Source of the DNA: an uncultured Williamsia sp.
GTDB taxonomy: Bacteria; Actinomycetota; Actinomycetes; Mycobacteriales; Mycobacteriaceae
Reading direction: 5' to 3'
DNA length: 64,000 nucleotides
Assembly: GCF_947494875.1 (NCBI RefSeq)
Contig: NZ_CANLWM010000001.1
Coordinates: 930,001 to 994,000 of the forward strand
The notes under the pieces were generated by a model that did no database searches, was not told where the DNA came from, and worked only from the letters and a program-made list of their open reading frames with translations. Of this stretch, positions 26,527-36,600 are shown in pieces (positions within the stretch are counted from its first letter, which is position 1; each line of letters begins with the position of its first letter). Made by a program: the position numbers and the translations under genes.

Positions 26527-27779
26527 GCTCGGCTCCCCTCGTAGACGACGGATTCGACGTCGGCGGCGTGCAGTTGGGGCAACGGGTAGACGATCTCGCC
26601 GCCCCACTCGCGCACATGCGCGAGCTGGCGGGTGAGCTCGGTCTCGAGGTTCCACGGCAGCACCAGGACCACGTCGGGTCGGTCGGCGTCGATGCGCGAC
26701 GGCGCGACGATCGGGATCCGGGTCCCGGGAGTGAAACGCCCGTGCTTGTACGGGTTCCGGTCGACCGTGTACTCGAGGAGGTCGGGACGGATGCCGCAGA
26801 AGTTGAGCAGGGTGTTGCCCTTGCCGGGAGCGCCGTAGCCGACCACTCGCTTGCCGTCAGCCTTGCAGGCCAACAGATATCGCAGGAGGTCCTGGCGAAC
26901 GGCCTCGGCGCGGGCCTGGAGGCCGGCGTAGCCCGCGACGTGGTGCAGGCCGGCGGCCTCCTCGTCGGCGAGCACCTCGGTGACGCGTGCGCTGGGCTCG
27001 CCGGCGACGCCGGACGGCCGGGCCCACAGGCGGATCGAACCGCCGTGCGTACCGAGCACCTCGATGTCGACGACACTCAGATCGGCTGTCGCGAGGGCAC
27101 GCATCGCCGACAGCGCCGTGTAGTACTGGAAGTGCTCGTGGTAGATCGTGTCGAACTGCCCGAGCGTCACCAGGTTCAGCGCGTGGTGCACCTCGATGCT
27201 CACCCAGCCGTCGTCGGCGACGAGCCGCCGCAGCGACCGTGTGAAGCCGAGCAGGTCCGGGATGTGCGCGTAGACGTTGTTGGCCACGACGAGATCCGCC
27301 GGGCAGAACGCGGTGGTGACCTTGCGCGCCAGGTTCTCGTCGAGGAACGCGGTCTCTGTCGGCACCCCCCGCTCACGCGCGGCCTCGCCGACGTTCACCG
27401 ACGGCTCGATGCCCAGGCACGGGATGCCGCGTGCCACAGCGTGTTGCAGCAGATAGCCGTCGTTGCTGGCCACCTCGACGACGAACGAGTCGTCGTCGAG
27501 TCCGACGCGGTCGACGGCCTGCGCCACGAACTCCTCGGCGTGGGCGACCCAGCTGTCGGAGTACGAGGAGAAGTAGGCGTACTCGGTGAACGTCTCCTCC
27601 GGCGTGATGAGCGCCGGGATCTGCAGCAGCAGACACTGCTGACAGAGCCGCAGGTGCAGCGGGAACGTCGGCTCGGGAGCATCGAGCTCCTCGGCCGTCA
27701 AGAACTTCTCGCATGGTGGTGTGGCGCCGAGATCGACGACGCTGACCAGATCTTCGGATGCGCACAGACGACAGCGCAT
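26523..27779 (-). CDS. Zinc-ribbon sugar C-methyltransferase, SAM-dependent
   Basis: The 418-aa protein has a four-Cys zinc domain (Cys3, Cys6, Cys46, Cys49), a canonical SAM site (VVEVASNDGYLLQHA, residues ~100-114) and the C-terminal VVGYGAPGKGNTLLNFCGI seen in TylC3/NovU/EvaC-like sugar C-methyltransferases. Those enzymes methylate C3 or C5 of 4-ketosugars. ATG 27779 is preceded by AAGGGGGGCGG. It is the first gene of the coupled four-gene unit ending at 23991. It is divergent, across ~250 bp, from an acyltransferase gene. Confidence 0.84.
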   Translation of the reverse strand: MRCRLCASEDLVSVVDLGATPPCEKFLTAEELDAPEPTFPLHLRLCQQCLLLQIPALITPEETFTEYAYFSSYSDSWVAHAEEFVAQAVDRVGLDDDSFVVEVASNDGYLLQHAVARGIPCLGIEPSVNVGEAARERGVPTETAFLDENLARKVTTAFCPADLVVANNVYAHIPDLLGFTRSLRRLVADDGWVSIEVHHALNLVTLGQFDTIYHEHFQYYTALSAMRALATADLSVVDIEVLGTHGGSIRLWARPSGVAGEPSARVTEVLADEEAAGLHHVAGYAGLQARAEAVRQDLLRYLLACKADGKRVVGYGAPGKGNTLLNFCGIRPDLLEYTVDRNPYKHGRFTPGTRIPIVAPSRIDADRPDVVLVLPWNLETELTRQLAHVREWGGEIVYPLPQLHAADVESVVYEGSRA

Positions 27780-28031
27780 ACCGCCCCCCTTGAACGGTTC
27801 GTGCTCACCAGGGGGCCCTAGAACCCCCGTGGCCGGACACGGTCCGCAGTCCTCCCCAGGTGCGGATCCGTGCCGTCATTCAAGCACGTATTCACGCTGG
27901 TGTCAGATCGACCGCTGTGAACCGATGTCGCGCTGTCCCTCGAACGATTCAATGCCGGTCCGCCACTTGCACATCTGGGTGGCGTATCTCGTATCGTCGG
28001 GGCTCGACAGCACGATCTGGGGGGAGAGGCT

Positions 28032-29219
28032 GTGAGTTCGACCATGTCCGGGGGGACCGTGGGAGCTGACACCAGGACGGGGGCCGGCACGCGCCGGTTG
28101 CATCACCTCGACGGTGTACGCGCAACCGCCGCTCTGTACGTCCTCGTCCATCACGCGTTCATGTCCGCGCATCTCGTCGACAGCCGCGGTGAGGTGCACG
28201 GATGGCAGGCCTTCGCGTTCGGGTGGGCGCAGTGGGGGCACTTCGGCGTGACGGTGTTCATCGCGCTCGCCGGCTTCTCGCTGGGTATGCCTGTCGGTCG
28301 GGCCGGCGGTCTGCCCGACGGGTTCTGGGGGTTCGTGAAGCGACGCGCGCGTCGCATCATCCCGCCGTACTGGATCGCCCTGACGCTCACGATCCTGCTC
28401 GCGGTGACCGTCCTCGGACGTCGCACCGGTACGCACTGGGACCTGTCACTGCCGATCACGCCGAAAGGCTGGGCGGCGGACTACATCCTGATGCAGGACG
28501 TCATCCCCGTCCGCGACGCCGCGTACACGTTCTGGTCGGTGGCGGTGGAGTGGCATGTCTACCTGGTGCTGCCGTTGCTGGTGTTGCTGTGGCGTTTCGT
28601 GGGGCTCGCGCCGGCGGTGTTCGCCTGCGCCGCCTGCGGCGCGATCGGGATGCTCGGCGACGCATTCGTCGACGACAGGCTGGGCCGGTTCTTCCCCGAG
28701 TACTACCTGGTGTTCGCGCTGGCCGCGGGCTCGGCGATCGCGATGCGCCGCGCGCCCGAGGTGGTCGCTCGGGTGCCCTGGCGCCTTGCGGCCGGTGCCG
28801 CGGCCGTCGTGGTGGTCGCCGTGTGCAGCCTCGCCTCGACGCGATGGATCATCGTGAACACCCCTTGGCTCGACGTGGTCCTGGGGCTGGGTGTGGTCGC
28901 GGCGCTGACGGCGATGACCACCGGTAGGCTACCGCGGTTTCGTCGCGTGTTCTCGTGGGCACCGCTGGCCGTGGTCGCGGGGTTCTCCTACAGCTTGTAC
29001 CTGATCCACGCGCAGCTGCTGCAGCTGTTCTATCTCGTGGTCATCGAGCCGCTGCACGTCTCACCCGACGCCCAACTGGCCCTGTTCTGGCTGGTCGCGT
29101 GCCCGCTGATCGTCGTGATCGCGTGGGCGTTCGCCCGTGTTGCGGAGAAGCCGTTCCTCCCGCCGCCGAGGAAGCCCGCGCCTGCGCCGGCGCGCGTCGC
29201 GTCCGACGCGGCGGCCTGA
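28032..29219 (+). CDS. Acyltransferase 3 family membrane protein (OafA/YrhL-like)
   Basis: The 395-aa protein has about 10 membrane helices and the family start HHLDGVRATAALYVLVHHAF, with the catalytic-type His, followed by the RR..RIIPPYW motif. Members O-acylate sugars, peptidoglycan or lipids using cytoplasmic acyl-CoA. GTG 28032 has a GGGGGGAGAG ribosome site. Next to the methyltransferase-headed sugar operon it likely O-acetylates the same polysaccharide. The 252-bp gap upstream has a possible TTGCAC at 27967, but spacing to a -10 box is poor. Confidence 0.85.
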   Translation: MSSTMSGGTVGADTRTGAGTRRLHHLDGVRATAALYVLVHHAFMSAHLVDSRGEVHGWQAFAFGWAQWGHFGVTVFIALAGFSLGMPVGRAGGLPDGFWGFVKRRARRIIPPYWIALTLTILLAVTVLGRRTGTHWDLSLPITPKGWAADYILMQDVIPVRDAAYTFWSVAVEWHVYLVLPLLVLLWRFVGLAPAVFACAACGAIGMLGDAFVDDRLGRFFPEYYLVFALAAGSAIAMRRAPEVVARVPWRLAAGAAAVVVVAVCSLASTRWIIVNTPWLDVVLGLGVVAALTAMTTGRLPRFRRVFSWAPLAVVAGFSYSLYLIHAQLLQLFYLVVIEPLHVSPDAQLALFWLVACPLIVVIAWAFARVAEKPFLPPPRKPAPAPARVASDAAA

Positions 29220-29235
29220 CGGCGGTCGCGTCTTG

Positions 29236-29268
29236 TCCGAGTCAGAACGTCTTCTCCGAGTCAGAACG
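29236..29268. repeat. 14-bp direct repeat at the end of the HNH gene
   Basis: TCCGAGTCAGAACG occurs at 29236-29249 and again at 29255-29268, the second copy covering the stop codon of the DUF222/HNH gene. It fills most of the 41-bp gap to the convergent acyltransferase gene. Function unknown; it may mark the edge of a mobile or recombining segment. Confidence 0.6.
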
Positions 29269-30913
29269 GTGGCGGGTCAGCGTCTTCCTGCCGCTCCACT
29301 ACGCGCTGGTGTGCGGCGCGGGCTGTTGCTCGGCGCTGATCGAGTGTCGTTCTCGCGGGGTGATTCTCGGGTGTCCCGGGTGGTCCGAGGGCGGGGAAGA
29401 TGTTCAGGGCTGTGTAGGCGTTGCCGAGGAACATCCGGCCGGTCGGCGATTCGAAGAACGCCTCACCCAGGGGTGATTGGTAGTCCCGCCAGGCGCGGTT
29501 GAAGGTCTTGGTGCGGTGGTGGAACCGGCACAGCGGTTTCAGGTTCTCGCGACGTGTCTGGCCGCCGTGGTCGGGGTGGCGGTGGTCGAAGGGGTCGGTG
29601 TGGTCGAGGTCGGTGTTCCAGGCGGGTGCTGTGCAGCCGGGGAAGGTGCAGCAGATCTCCGAGCCGCGGATGAGCGTGGCGAGTTTCTTCGAGGGGACGT
29701 AGGTCGAGGCCGCTGTCGCGGCCTGTGCTGGGTCGTCGCGTCGGAGGAATTCGCGGTGGGCGTCGGCGAGCAGGGCGCGCATGGTGTCGGCGTCGATGAT
29801 GCCGCGTCCGTCGAGGTAGCCGGGTTGATCGTCGAGGCCGAGCAGGGTCGACAGGTTGGCCACGATGTGGAACACCGGCCGCGCCGGACCCACGGGCGGG
29901 GCGATCGGCTGCGGGACGACCGGATCCGCAGCGGGCGCAGGTGTGTTGTCGACGGTGGCGGCGGAGTCGTCAGCCGGGCAGGGGTCCACCGGGGTGTCGA
30001 CATCCTCGTCGGGATCTGATGTGGCAGGTGCATCCACGTCGTCCGCCGCCTGCGTACAGCTCTCACACCCACAGACGAGGTGATCGTGTCCGGCCGCGAG
30101 GGCGATGAGCGCGTCGGCGCGGCGTTGCGCGCGGGTGCGGGGGTCACCGGTGTGGACCGAGCCGGCCATCGCGGTCAGGCGGGCGTCGATCGCGGCGGCG
30201 TCGACCATCGGCAGCGACGCCGACACCCGCGAGGCGCCGGGTTGGAATCGGTCGGGGCGGATGGTGACGTCGCGGTCGGCGGCGGCGCGTTCCTTCCGCC
30301 GTGCCAGGGCGTCGGGGTCGACCATCGCGACGATCGCGTCGACCATCGCGACCAGCCGGGCCCGCGACAGCGGGGGCCGGTCGAACAGGGCTTGGGCGAT
30401 GTGGGTGTCGAGGATCTTCACCAGATCCGGATCGATCACGAGTTTCGTGCGGGTGCAGATGAGCAGGAACCCGGCCAGATCAACACGGCCCACCGCGAGG
30501 GCGTGGCCGGTGAACACCAGCCGGTAGCGGGCGGTGTCACCGGCGACGATGATCTCCCGGGCTTTCGCCGCTGGGACGTTGAGTACGGCACCGATCTCGG
30601 CGGTCGCCCGCTCGAGCCCGTCGGGCCCGAACTCGGCGCGGGGATCGATCCCCGCCAGCCGGTCCATCTGACCAGCAAGGATCTCGTCGACCGAGGATCG
30701 TTGCCCGGAGTCGTGTTCGGCGACCGCGACGAGGTGGTCCTCGCACCGCTCGTCGTGGATGAGCGACGCCGCCTGCAGCATCCGGTAGTCGGCCGAGGCG
30801 GTGATCGAGCGGCAGTGCGCGAGGATCTCGATCAGCTCAGCGGCGGAATGCTTCTCGTCCGCGGCCAGCGACGCCACCACACCCGTGGTGTCGAGAGTCC
30901 CCGTTTCGCTCAT
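29261..30913 (-). CDS. DUF222/HNH endonuclease, 13E12 repeat family
   Basis: The 550-aa protein has an N-terminal helical DUF222 region and a C-terminal HNH nuclease domain near residues 415-470 (CTFPGC, then DLDHTDPFDHRHP, NLKPLC and FHHR). A Pro/Asp-rich linker precedes it. In Mycobacterium this family is multicopy (13E12 repeats), and one copy, Rv0336, lies beside the aspC-type gene as here. The biological role is unknown. ATG 30913 was chosen over the longer open frame because MSETGTLDTTG begins the conserved region. Confidence 0.82.
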   Translation of the reverse strand: MSETGTLDTTGVVASLAADEKHSAAELIEILAHCRSITASADYRMLQAASLIHDERCEDHLVAVAEHDSGQRSSVDEILAGQMDRLAGIDPRAEFGPDGLERATAEIGAVLNVPAAKAREIIVAGDTARYRLVFTGHALAVGRVDLAGFLLICTRTKLVIDPDLVKILDTHIAQALFDRPPLSRARLVAMVDAIVAMVDPDALARRKERAAADRDVTIRPDRFQPGASRVSASLPMVDAAAIDARLTAMAGSVHTGDPRTRAQRRADALIALAAGHDHLVCGCESCTQAADDVDAPATSDPDEDVDTPVDPCPADDSAATVDNTPAPAADPVVPQPIAPPVGPARPVFHIVANLSTLLGLDDQPGYLDGRGIIDADTMRALLADAHREFLRRDDPAQAATAASTYVPSKKLATLIRGSEICCTFPGCTAPAWNTDLDHTDPFDHRHPDHGGQTRRENLKPLCRFHHRTKTFNRAWRDYQSPLGEAFFESPTGRMFLGNAYTALNIFPALGPPGTPENHPARTTLDQRRATARAAHQRVVERQEDADPPPF

Positions 30914-30963
30914 GTGTTCGATGTATCGACGGCCACCGACACCACTCGGCGACGGCGGTCGCG

Positions 30964-32223
30964 CTACTGCCGGTAGCCGGCGAGGAAGTTGCCGAGCCGT
31001 TCGACGGCGTCGACGATGTCGCGGGTCCACGGGAGGGTGACGAGGCGCAGGTGGTCGGGCCTCGGCCAGTTGAAGCCGGTGCCCTGGACGACCAGGATCT
31101 TCTCGCGCAGCAGCAAGTCCTGGACGAGCAGCTCGTCGTCGTGGATGTCGTGGTACTCGAGGTCGATCTTGGGGAACGCGTACAGCGCACCCATCGGCTT
31201 CACGCAGCTGACGCCGGGGATCTCGTTGAGCTTCTCCCAGGCGGCGTTGCGCTGTTCGAGCAGGCGGCCGCCGGGCAGGACCAGGTCGTCGATGCTCTGG
31301 TAGCCGCCGAGAGCGACCTGGATCGCGTGCTGGCCCGGCACATTCGAGCAGAGTCGGGTCGACGCCAGCAGCGACATGCCCTCGATGAACCCGCGCGCGT
31401 GGTCCTTGGGGCCCGTGATCGCGACCCAGCCGGCCCGGTAGCCGCACACCCGGTACGCCTTCGACAGCCCGTTGAAGGTGAGGCACAACAGGTCCGGCGC
31501 GAGTGACGCGATGGAGATGTGCTGCGCGCCGTCGTAGAGGATCTTGTCGTAGATCTCGTCGGCCATGATGAGCAGCGAGTGCTTGCGCGCCAGATCGGTG
31601 ATCTGCGTGAGCACCTCGCGCGAGTAGACCGCGCCGGTGGGGTTGTTTGGGTTGATCACGACGATCGCCTTGGTGCGCGGCGTGATCTTCGACTCGATGT
31701 CCGCGATGGACGGGTTCCAGTCGTTGTCCTCGTCGCAGAGGTAGTGCACCGGCTTCCCGCCGGACAGGGCCGTCATCGCCGTCCACAGCGGGTAGTCGGG
31801 TGCGGGGATGAGGACCTCGTCGCCGTCGTCGAGGAGCGCCTGCATCGTCATGGTGATGAGCTCGGAGACGCCGTTGCCGAGGATGACGTCGTCGACGTCG
31901 AAGTACGGGAAGTCGATGGTCTCGTAGCGCGTCACCACCGCGCGCCGTGCGGAGAGCACACCCGCGGACTCCGAGTAGCCCTGCGAGTAGGGGAGCGCGT
32001 GGATCATGTCGCGCATGATCACGTCGGGCGCCTCGAACCCGAAGAGGGCGGGGTTGCCGATGTTGAGCTTGAGGATGCGGTGGCCCTCGGCCTCCAGGCG
32101 GGCGGCGTGTGCGTGGACCGGCCCGCGGATCTCGTAGCACACGTCGCGCAGCTTGGCGGACTGCTCGAGGGGCTTGAGGGGTGTCGAGGTATGGGACACG
32201 TGCGGTCTGCTCACGTCCCCCAT
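30964..32223 (-). CDS. Class I PLP aminotransferase (AlaA/AspC type, Rv0337c-like)
   Basis: The 419-aa enzyme is a fold-type I aminotransferase: YSESAGVLSARRAVV, INPNNPTGAVYSREVL, ADEIYDKILYDG and the PLP lysine in NGLSKAYRVCGYRAGW. This branch includes glutamate-pyruvate aminotransferase AlaA and the Mycobacterium protein annotated aspC. Its position between an HNH gene and an Rv0338c-type oxidoreductase matches mycobacterial synteny. ATG 32223 lacks a clear ribosome site; GTG 32211 or 32199 are alternatives. Confidence 0.83.
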   Translation of the reverse strand: MGDVSRPHVSHTSTPLKPLEQSAKLRDVCYEIRGPVHAHAARLEAEGHRILKLNIGNPALFGFEAPDVIMRDMIHALPYSQGYSESAGVLSARRAVVTRYETIDFPYFDVDDVILGNGVSELITMTMQALLDDGDEVLIPAPDYPLWTAMTALSGGKPVHYLCDEDNDWNPSIADIESKITPRTKAIVVINPNNPTGAVYSREVLTQITDLARKHSLLIMADEIYDKILYDGAQHISIASLAPDLLCLTFNGLSKAYRVCGYRAGWVAITGPKDHARGFIEGMSLLASTRLCSNVPGQHAIQVALGGYQSIDDLVLPGGRLLEQRNAAWEKLNEIPGVSCVKPMGALYAFPKIDLEYHDIHDDELLVQDLLLREKILVVQGTGFNWPRPDHLRLVTLPWTRDIVDAVERLGNFLAGYRQ

Positions 32224-32269
32224 GATCGCACCGGTGCGCAATCGGATTGTCAGGCGGCGGGGGAACGCC

Positions 32270-33529
32270 TCAGGCGCCGGGTGGAACGATGTCCGCCGCG
32301 GGTTGGGGCCGCCCGAACAGGTACCCCTGGGCGTGGGTGAACCCGATCTCGCGGAGCACGTCGACGACGGCACCGTCCTCGACGCCCTCGGCGACCGAGC
32401 GGATGCCGAGGTCGTCGGCGAGTCGACAGACGGTCTCGACGATGCTGCGGCTGACGCCGCCGTCGACGCCCTGGATGAGTGACCGGTCGATCTTGGCGAC
32501 GCTGACGGGCTGGTCGACCATGTAGCGCAGCGCGGCGTAACCGGTGCCGAGGTCGTCGACGGCGATGACGCAGCCCAGGTCGGCGAGCTCGCGAATCGTT
32601 TGTGCCGCAGGAGAATCAGAGGTGATGAGGTCGCGCTCGGTGACCTCGATCCACAGAGACGCGGCGAGGACGCCCGCACGGGTCAGGGCGTCGGCGATGT
32701 GGCCCGTGAGCGCGTGGTCGACCAGTTGTTGCGACGAGAAGTTCACCGACACGAACAGCTCGTCGTCGCCGACGAGCCGTTGCCACGCCCCGAGCTGACG
32801 GATCGCCTCGACCACACCCCACCGCCCGATGGGGACGATGAGGGAGGTCTCCTCGGCGGCGTCGAGGAACTCGCCGGGCAACCGGACGCGATCGTCGACG
32901 GTCCAGCGCAGCAGCGACTCGTAGCCGACCACCTCGAGCGTGTCCATCCGCACAATCGGTTGGTAGTGCAGCGTGAACGCCTCGCCGACGGCGTTGGCGA
33001 GTTCGGCGGCGAGTTCGATCTCCTCGCGCAGGTGGCTGATGGAGATGTCCGAGGCCCAGGCGAGATGGGACCCGGAGGTCGTGGCGTGGTGGACCGCCGC
33101 GATCGCCGCCTGCAGGACGTCGCGGACGTCGCGGCCGTGGGCGTCGCCCGGCAAGGCCACGCCCATGTGGGTCTGCACGAAGTAGTCGACGCCGTCGACG
33201 GCGATGGTGGAGGCGAGGCGGCGCGCCACGTCGGCGACGATGCGCTGCGGGTCGACCAGGTCGACGTCGACGACCACCACCCCGAGGTCTGCGGCACCCG
33301 CGAACACGATGCCCTGGTCCCCGACGAGGTCGGCGACGGCCACGAGTGTCGCCTGCCGTGCGGCGAGGCCGGTGGCGCGGCCGAATGCGGCCGCGATCCG
33401 ATCGGACGCCTCCATCTTCACGGCCACTGCCGCGAGCTTGCCGGGGGCGATGTCGCCGACGACCCGCGCTACGTCGGCGTCGGACAGGGCGGAGAGCAGC
33501 GAACCCGGTGTCTCGGGTCGAGTGACCAC
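32270..33529 (-). CDS. EAL-domain c-di-GMP phosphodiesterase with degenerate GGDEF-like N-terminus
   Basis: The 419-aa protein has an N-terminal ~165-residue domain resembling a degenerate GGDEF fold, without a GGDEF motif. A full EAL domain follows from ~190: YESLLRW (EAL replaced by ESL), NFSSQQL, EVTERDL, DDLGTGYAALRY, KIDRSLI, AEGVED and QGYLFGRP. The metal-binding Glu, Asn, Glu, Asp-Asp and Lys positions are present, so c-di-GMP hydrolysis is plausible. No membrane helix or sensor domain was seen. GTG 33529 has GGGAGG upstream and a TATGAT box at 33587-33592. Confidence 0.8.
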   Translation of the reverse strand: MVTRPETPGSLLSALSDADVARVVGDIAPGKLAAVAVKMEASDRIAAAFGRATGLAARQATLVAVADLVGDQGIVFAGAADLGVVVVDVDLVDPQRIVADVARRLASTIAVDGVDYFVQTHMGVALPGDAHGRDVRDVLQAAIAAVHHATTSGSHLAWASDISISHLREEIELAAELANAVGEAFTLHYQPIVRMDTLEVVGYESLLRWTVDDRVRLPGEFLDAAEETSLIVPIGRWGVVEAIRQLGAWQRLVGDDELFVSVNFSSQQLVDHALTGHIADALTRAGVLAASLWIEVTERDLITSDSPAAQTIRELADLGCVIAVDDLGTGYAALRYMVDQPVSVAKIDRSLIQGVDGGVSRSIVETVCRLADDLGIRSVAEGVEDGAVVDVLREIGFTHAQGYLFGRPQPAADIVPPGA

Positions 33530-33586
33530 CCCGCGCCTCCCGTCGCTGCGCCCGTCGTCGGACCCGACGGCGGTACGTCAGCGTGG

Positions 33587-33592
33587 ATCATA
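33587..33592 (-). promoter_or_regulatory. -10 box (TATGAT) upstream of the EAL gene
   Basis: On the minus strand 33592-33587 reads TATGAT, a near-consensus -10, about 58 bp before GTG 33529. It lies in the 124-bp gap after the Fe-S oxidoreductase gene and suggests the EAL gene has its own promoter. No good -35 was found at 17 bp. Confidence 0.45.
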
Positions 33593-33653
33593 ACCACGTG
33601 GACCTGCATCTGCCCCGCAACGTGGTGTCGGACGGTGCTCTGTGACAGTCGGG

Positions 33654-36600
33654 TCAGCCCCGGCCTGGACGCTTCTTCCCTGCGGCGATCCCGAATCCCG
33701 CGGATTTCGCGGGCCCGGTCTCGGAGACCACCCGGTCGCCGTCGTCCGAGCCGTTCGACGTCGCAGGCGTGGTCGAGTCCGAGGAGTCGTTCGTCTCGCC
33801 GTCGGAGGCCTCGGTGGCGTTGTCCCCGTTCGCATGTGCAGACGACTCGGATGCGTCCGACGTGTCCTCGGTGGACGACGTCCCGTTCGCGGACGAGCCG
33901 TTCGCGGATGAGCCGTTCGACGACGAGCCGTTCGACGACGGGGCGGACCCGGTGCCGTTCGACGCCGCCGCCGATCGCTGCCCCGGTCGCTTGGCGGCAC
34001 CCATGCCGAACCCAGCCGATTTCGCTGCCGGAGCGGGCTTCTCGGCCACCGACTCAGAACTCGCCTCCGCGGTCGGCTCGGACTTCTGCGCGGAATCGGT
34101 GGTCTGTGAGGCAGGCTCGGACTCCGGCTCCGAGGGCTCCGCCTTCTCGGCCGGAGCGGCCGCGGGTGCGGTGGCCTTCTGCCCGTCGCCGGAGGCGGCC
34201 TTCTGCCCCGGCCGTTTGGCGGCGCCCATGCCGAAGCCCTTGGCCTTCGGCTCGGGTGCCGGTGCGGCTGCGGTGGTCTCGGCGGATCCCGTCGACTCTG
34301 CGGGCTCTGCCTTCTCGGCCGGAGCGGCCGCGGGTGCGGCAGCCTTCTGCCCGGGCCGCTTCAGGCCCTTGGCCATACCGAAGCCCGCGGACTTCGGCTC
34401 GGCCGGTGCCGCGGCTGTCGCGGTGGTGTCTGCCGTGTCGCCCGAGGCGGTCTTCGCCGGGGTGCCACCTGTTCCGGCGGGCTTCTCCGCGTCGCCGGCC
34501 GGGGCCTTCTGTCCGGGCCGCTTCATGCCCTTGCCCATGCCGAGACCGACGGTCGGCTTCGGTGCCGCGGGGGCGGTCCCGGTCGCCTCGGCCGCGGCCT
34601 CCGCGGGCTCCGCCGCGGTGGTCGTCGCGGTGACCGCATGCGCGGCCTCGTCCTTCTGCGTCTCCTCGGAGACCTGGCCGTCGGAGGTGACCACCGGTCC
34701 GAGATAGCGTCCGCCGCGGCGGATCTCGGGGGCACCGCGGGTGACGGACTCGAGCAGCAGCTGCGAGACGTCGACGACCTCGACCTTGTCCTCGCGGTCG
34801 GTCCCGCTGGTCTTGGCGGTGGTCCCGTCGCTGAGCATCACCCGGCAGAACGGGCAGCCGGTCGCGATCTTCTGCTTCTTGTCCTCGTCGCCACCGTTCG
34901 CGGGCAGCGTCGACAGGGCCTCGTCGACCCGGTCGAGGTTGATGCGCTTGCCGATGGACTCCTCCATCCACATGCGCGCGCCGCCGGCGCCACAGCACAT
35001 GGAACGCTCACCGTGACGGGGCATCTCGCGCAACGCGGACCCGGACGCGGCCATCAGGGCGCGCGGCTCGCTGTAGACCTTGTTGTGGCGGCCCAGGAAG
35101 CAGGGGTCGTGGTAGGTGACGTCCTCGGCGACCGGGGCGACCGGGATGAGTCGCTTGTCGCGCACCAGCCGGTTGAGCAGCTGGGTGTGGTGCACGACCT
35201 CGTACTTCGCGCCGAGCTGCGGATACTCGTTGCCGAGCGCGTTGAAGCAGTGCGCACAGGTGACGACGATCTTGCGCTTCTGCTCGGGAGCGGTCGCGAA
35301 CACCTCGCCGATGGTCTCGATGTTCTGCTGGGCGAGCATCTGGAACAGGAACTCGTTGCCCGCGCGGCGCGCCGAGTCGCCGGTGCAGGTCTCGCCCTGG
35401 CCGAGGACCAGGAAATTCACCGCGGCGATGTCGAGGAGTTCGGCGACGGCCTTGGTGGTCTTCTTCGCACGGTCCTCGAACGCGCCGGCGCAGCCGACCC
35501 AGAAGAGGTACTCGAAGCCCTCGAAGGTGTCGACGGTCTCACCGAAGACCGGGATCTCGATGTCCATCTCGTCGATCCAGTTGTTGCGGGTCGACGCGTT
35601 CTGGCCCCACGGGTTGCCCTTGTTCTCGAGGTTCTTGAACAGGCCGGCGAGCTCGCTGGGGAAGTCGGACTCGATGAGCACCTGGTAGCGGCGCATGTCG
35701 ATGATGTGGTCGACGTGCTCGATGTCGACCGGGCACTGCTCCACGCACGCACCGCAGTTGGTGCAGCTCCACAGGGTGTCGGGGTCGATGACGCCGCCGC
35801 CGGTGATGCCCTCGCTCGGGCCGACGAGCGGGCGTTCCGCCTCGACACGGGCCTTCTCGGGGATCTTCGCGATCCGCGCCTCGTCGGGGTTGCCGTCGGC
35901 GTCGACGAGACCGACCTCGTCGCCGCCCATGTCGGTCTTGCCGCCGGCCAGCAGGTACGGGGCCTTGGCGTTCGCGTGGTCACGCAGGGACGTGATGAGC
36001 AGCTTGGGCGACAGCGGCTTTCCGGTGTTCCAGGCCGGGCACTGGCTCTGGCAGCGACCGCACTCGGTGCAGGTGGAGAAGTCCAGCCAGCCCTTCCAGC
36101 TGAAGTCCTCGATCTTGCCGGCGCCGAAGAGGTCGACGTCGGGGTCGGCCTCCTCCATGTCGAGGACCTTGCCGCGCGACGTCATCGGCTTGGCGGCGCC
36201 CAGGGCGACGGAGCCGTCGGCCTCACGCTTGAAGTAGATGTTGAAGAACGCCGAGAACCGGTGCCACGCGACGCCCCAGGTGATGTTGCGGCCGACGACG
36301 GCCAGCCACACCATGCCGGACATGAGCTTGATGACGGCGGCGATGCAGACCCAGAACGGGTCGATGCCCTGGAAGGCCATCGCGAGGTAGTGCGTGAAGA
36401 ACGAGGTCCAGATCGGCGGGTCCTCGACACCGGAGGCGATCTTGAAGGTCTTCACGAAGATCATGCCCAGGCCCTCGAGGAGGACGACCGCCTCGACGAA
36501 GTAGGCGGCACCGAACCCGGAGCCGGAGAACCGCGACAGCCGCTCCGCGCGGCGCGGGTGGTTGAGCTGGCGGATCACCATCAGCACGACGATGCCGATG

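Noticed and set aside
29236-30913. Mobile element (IS or intein) around the HNH gene
   Set aside because: No inverted repeats, target duplication or transposase was found. DUF222/HNH 13E12 proteins are stand-alone genes, and the 14-bp direct repeat lies only at one end.
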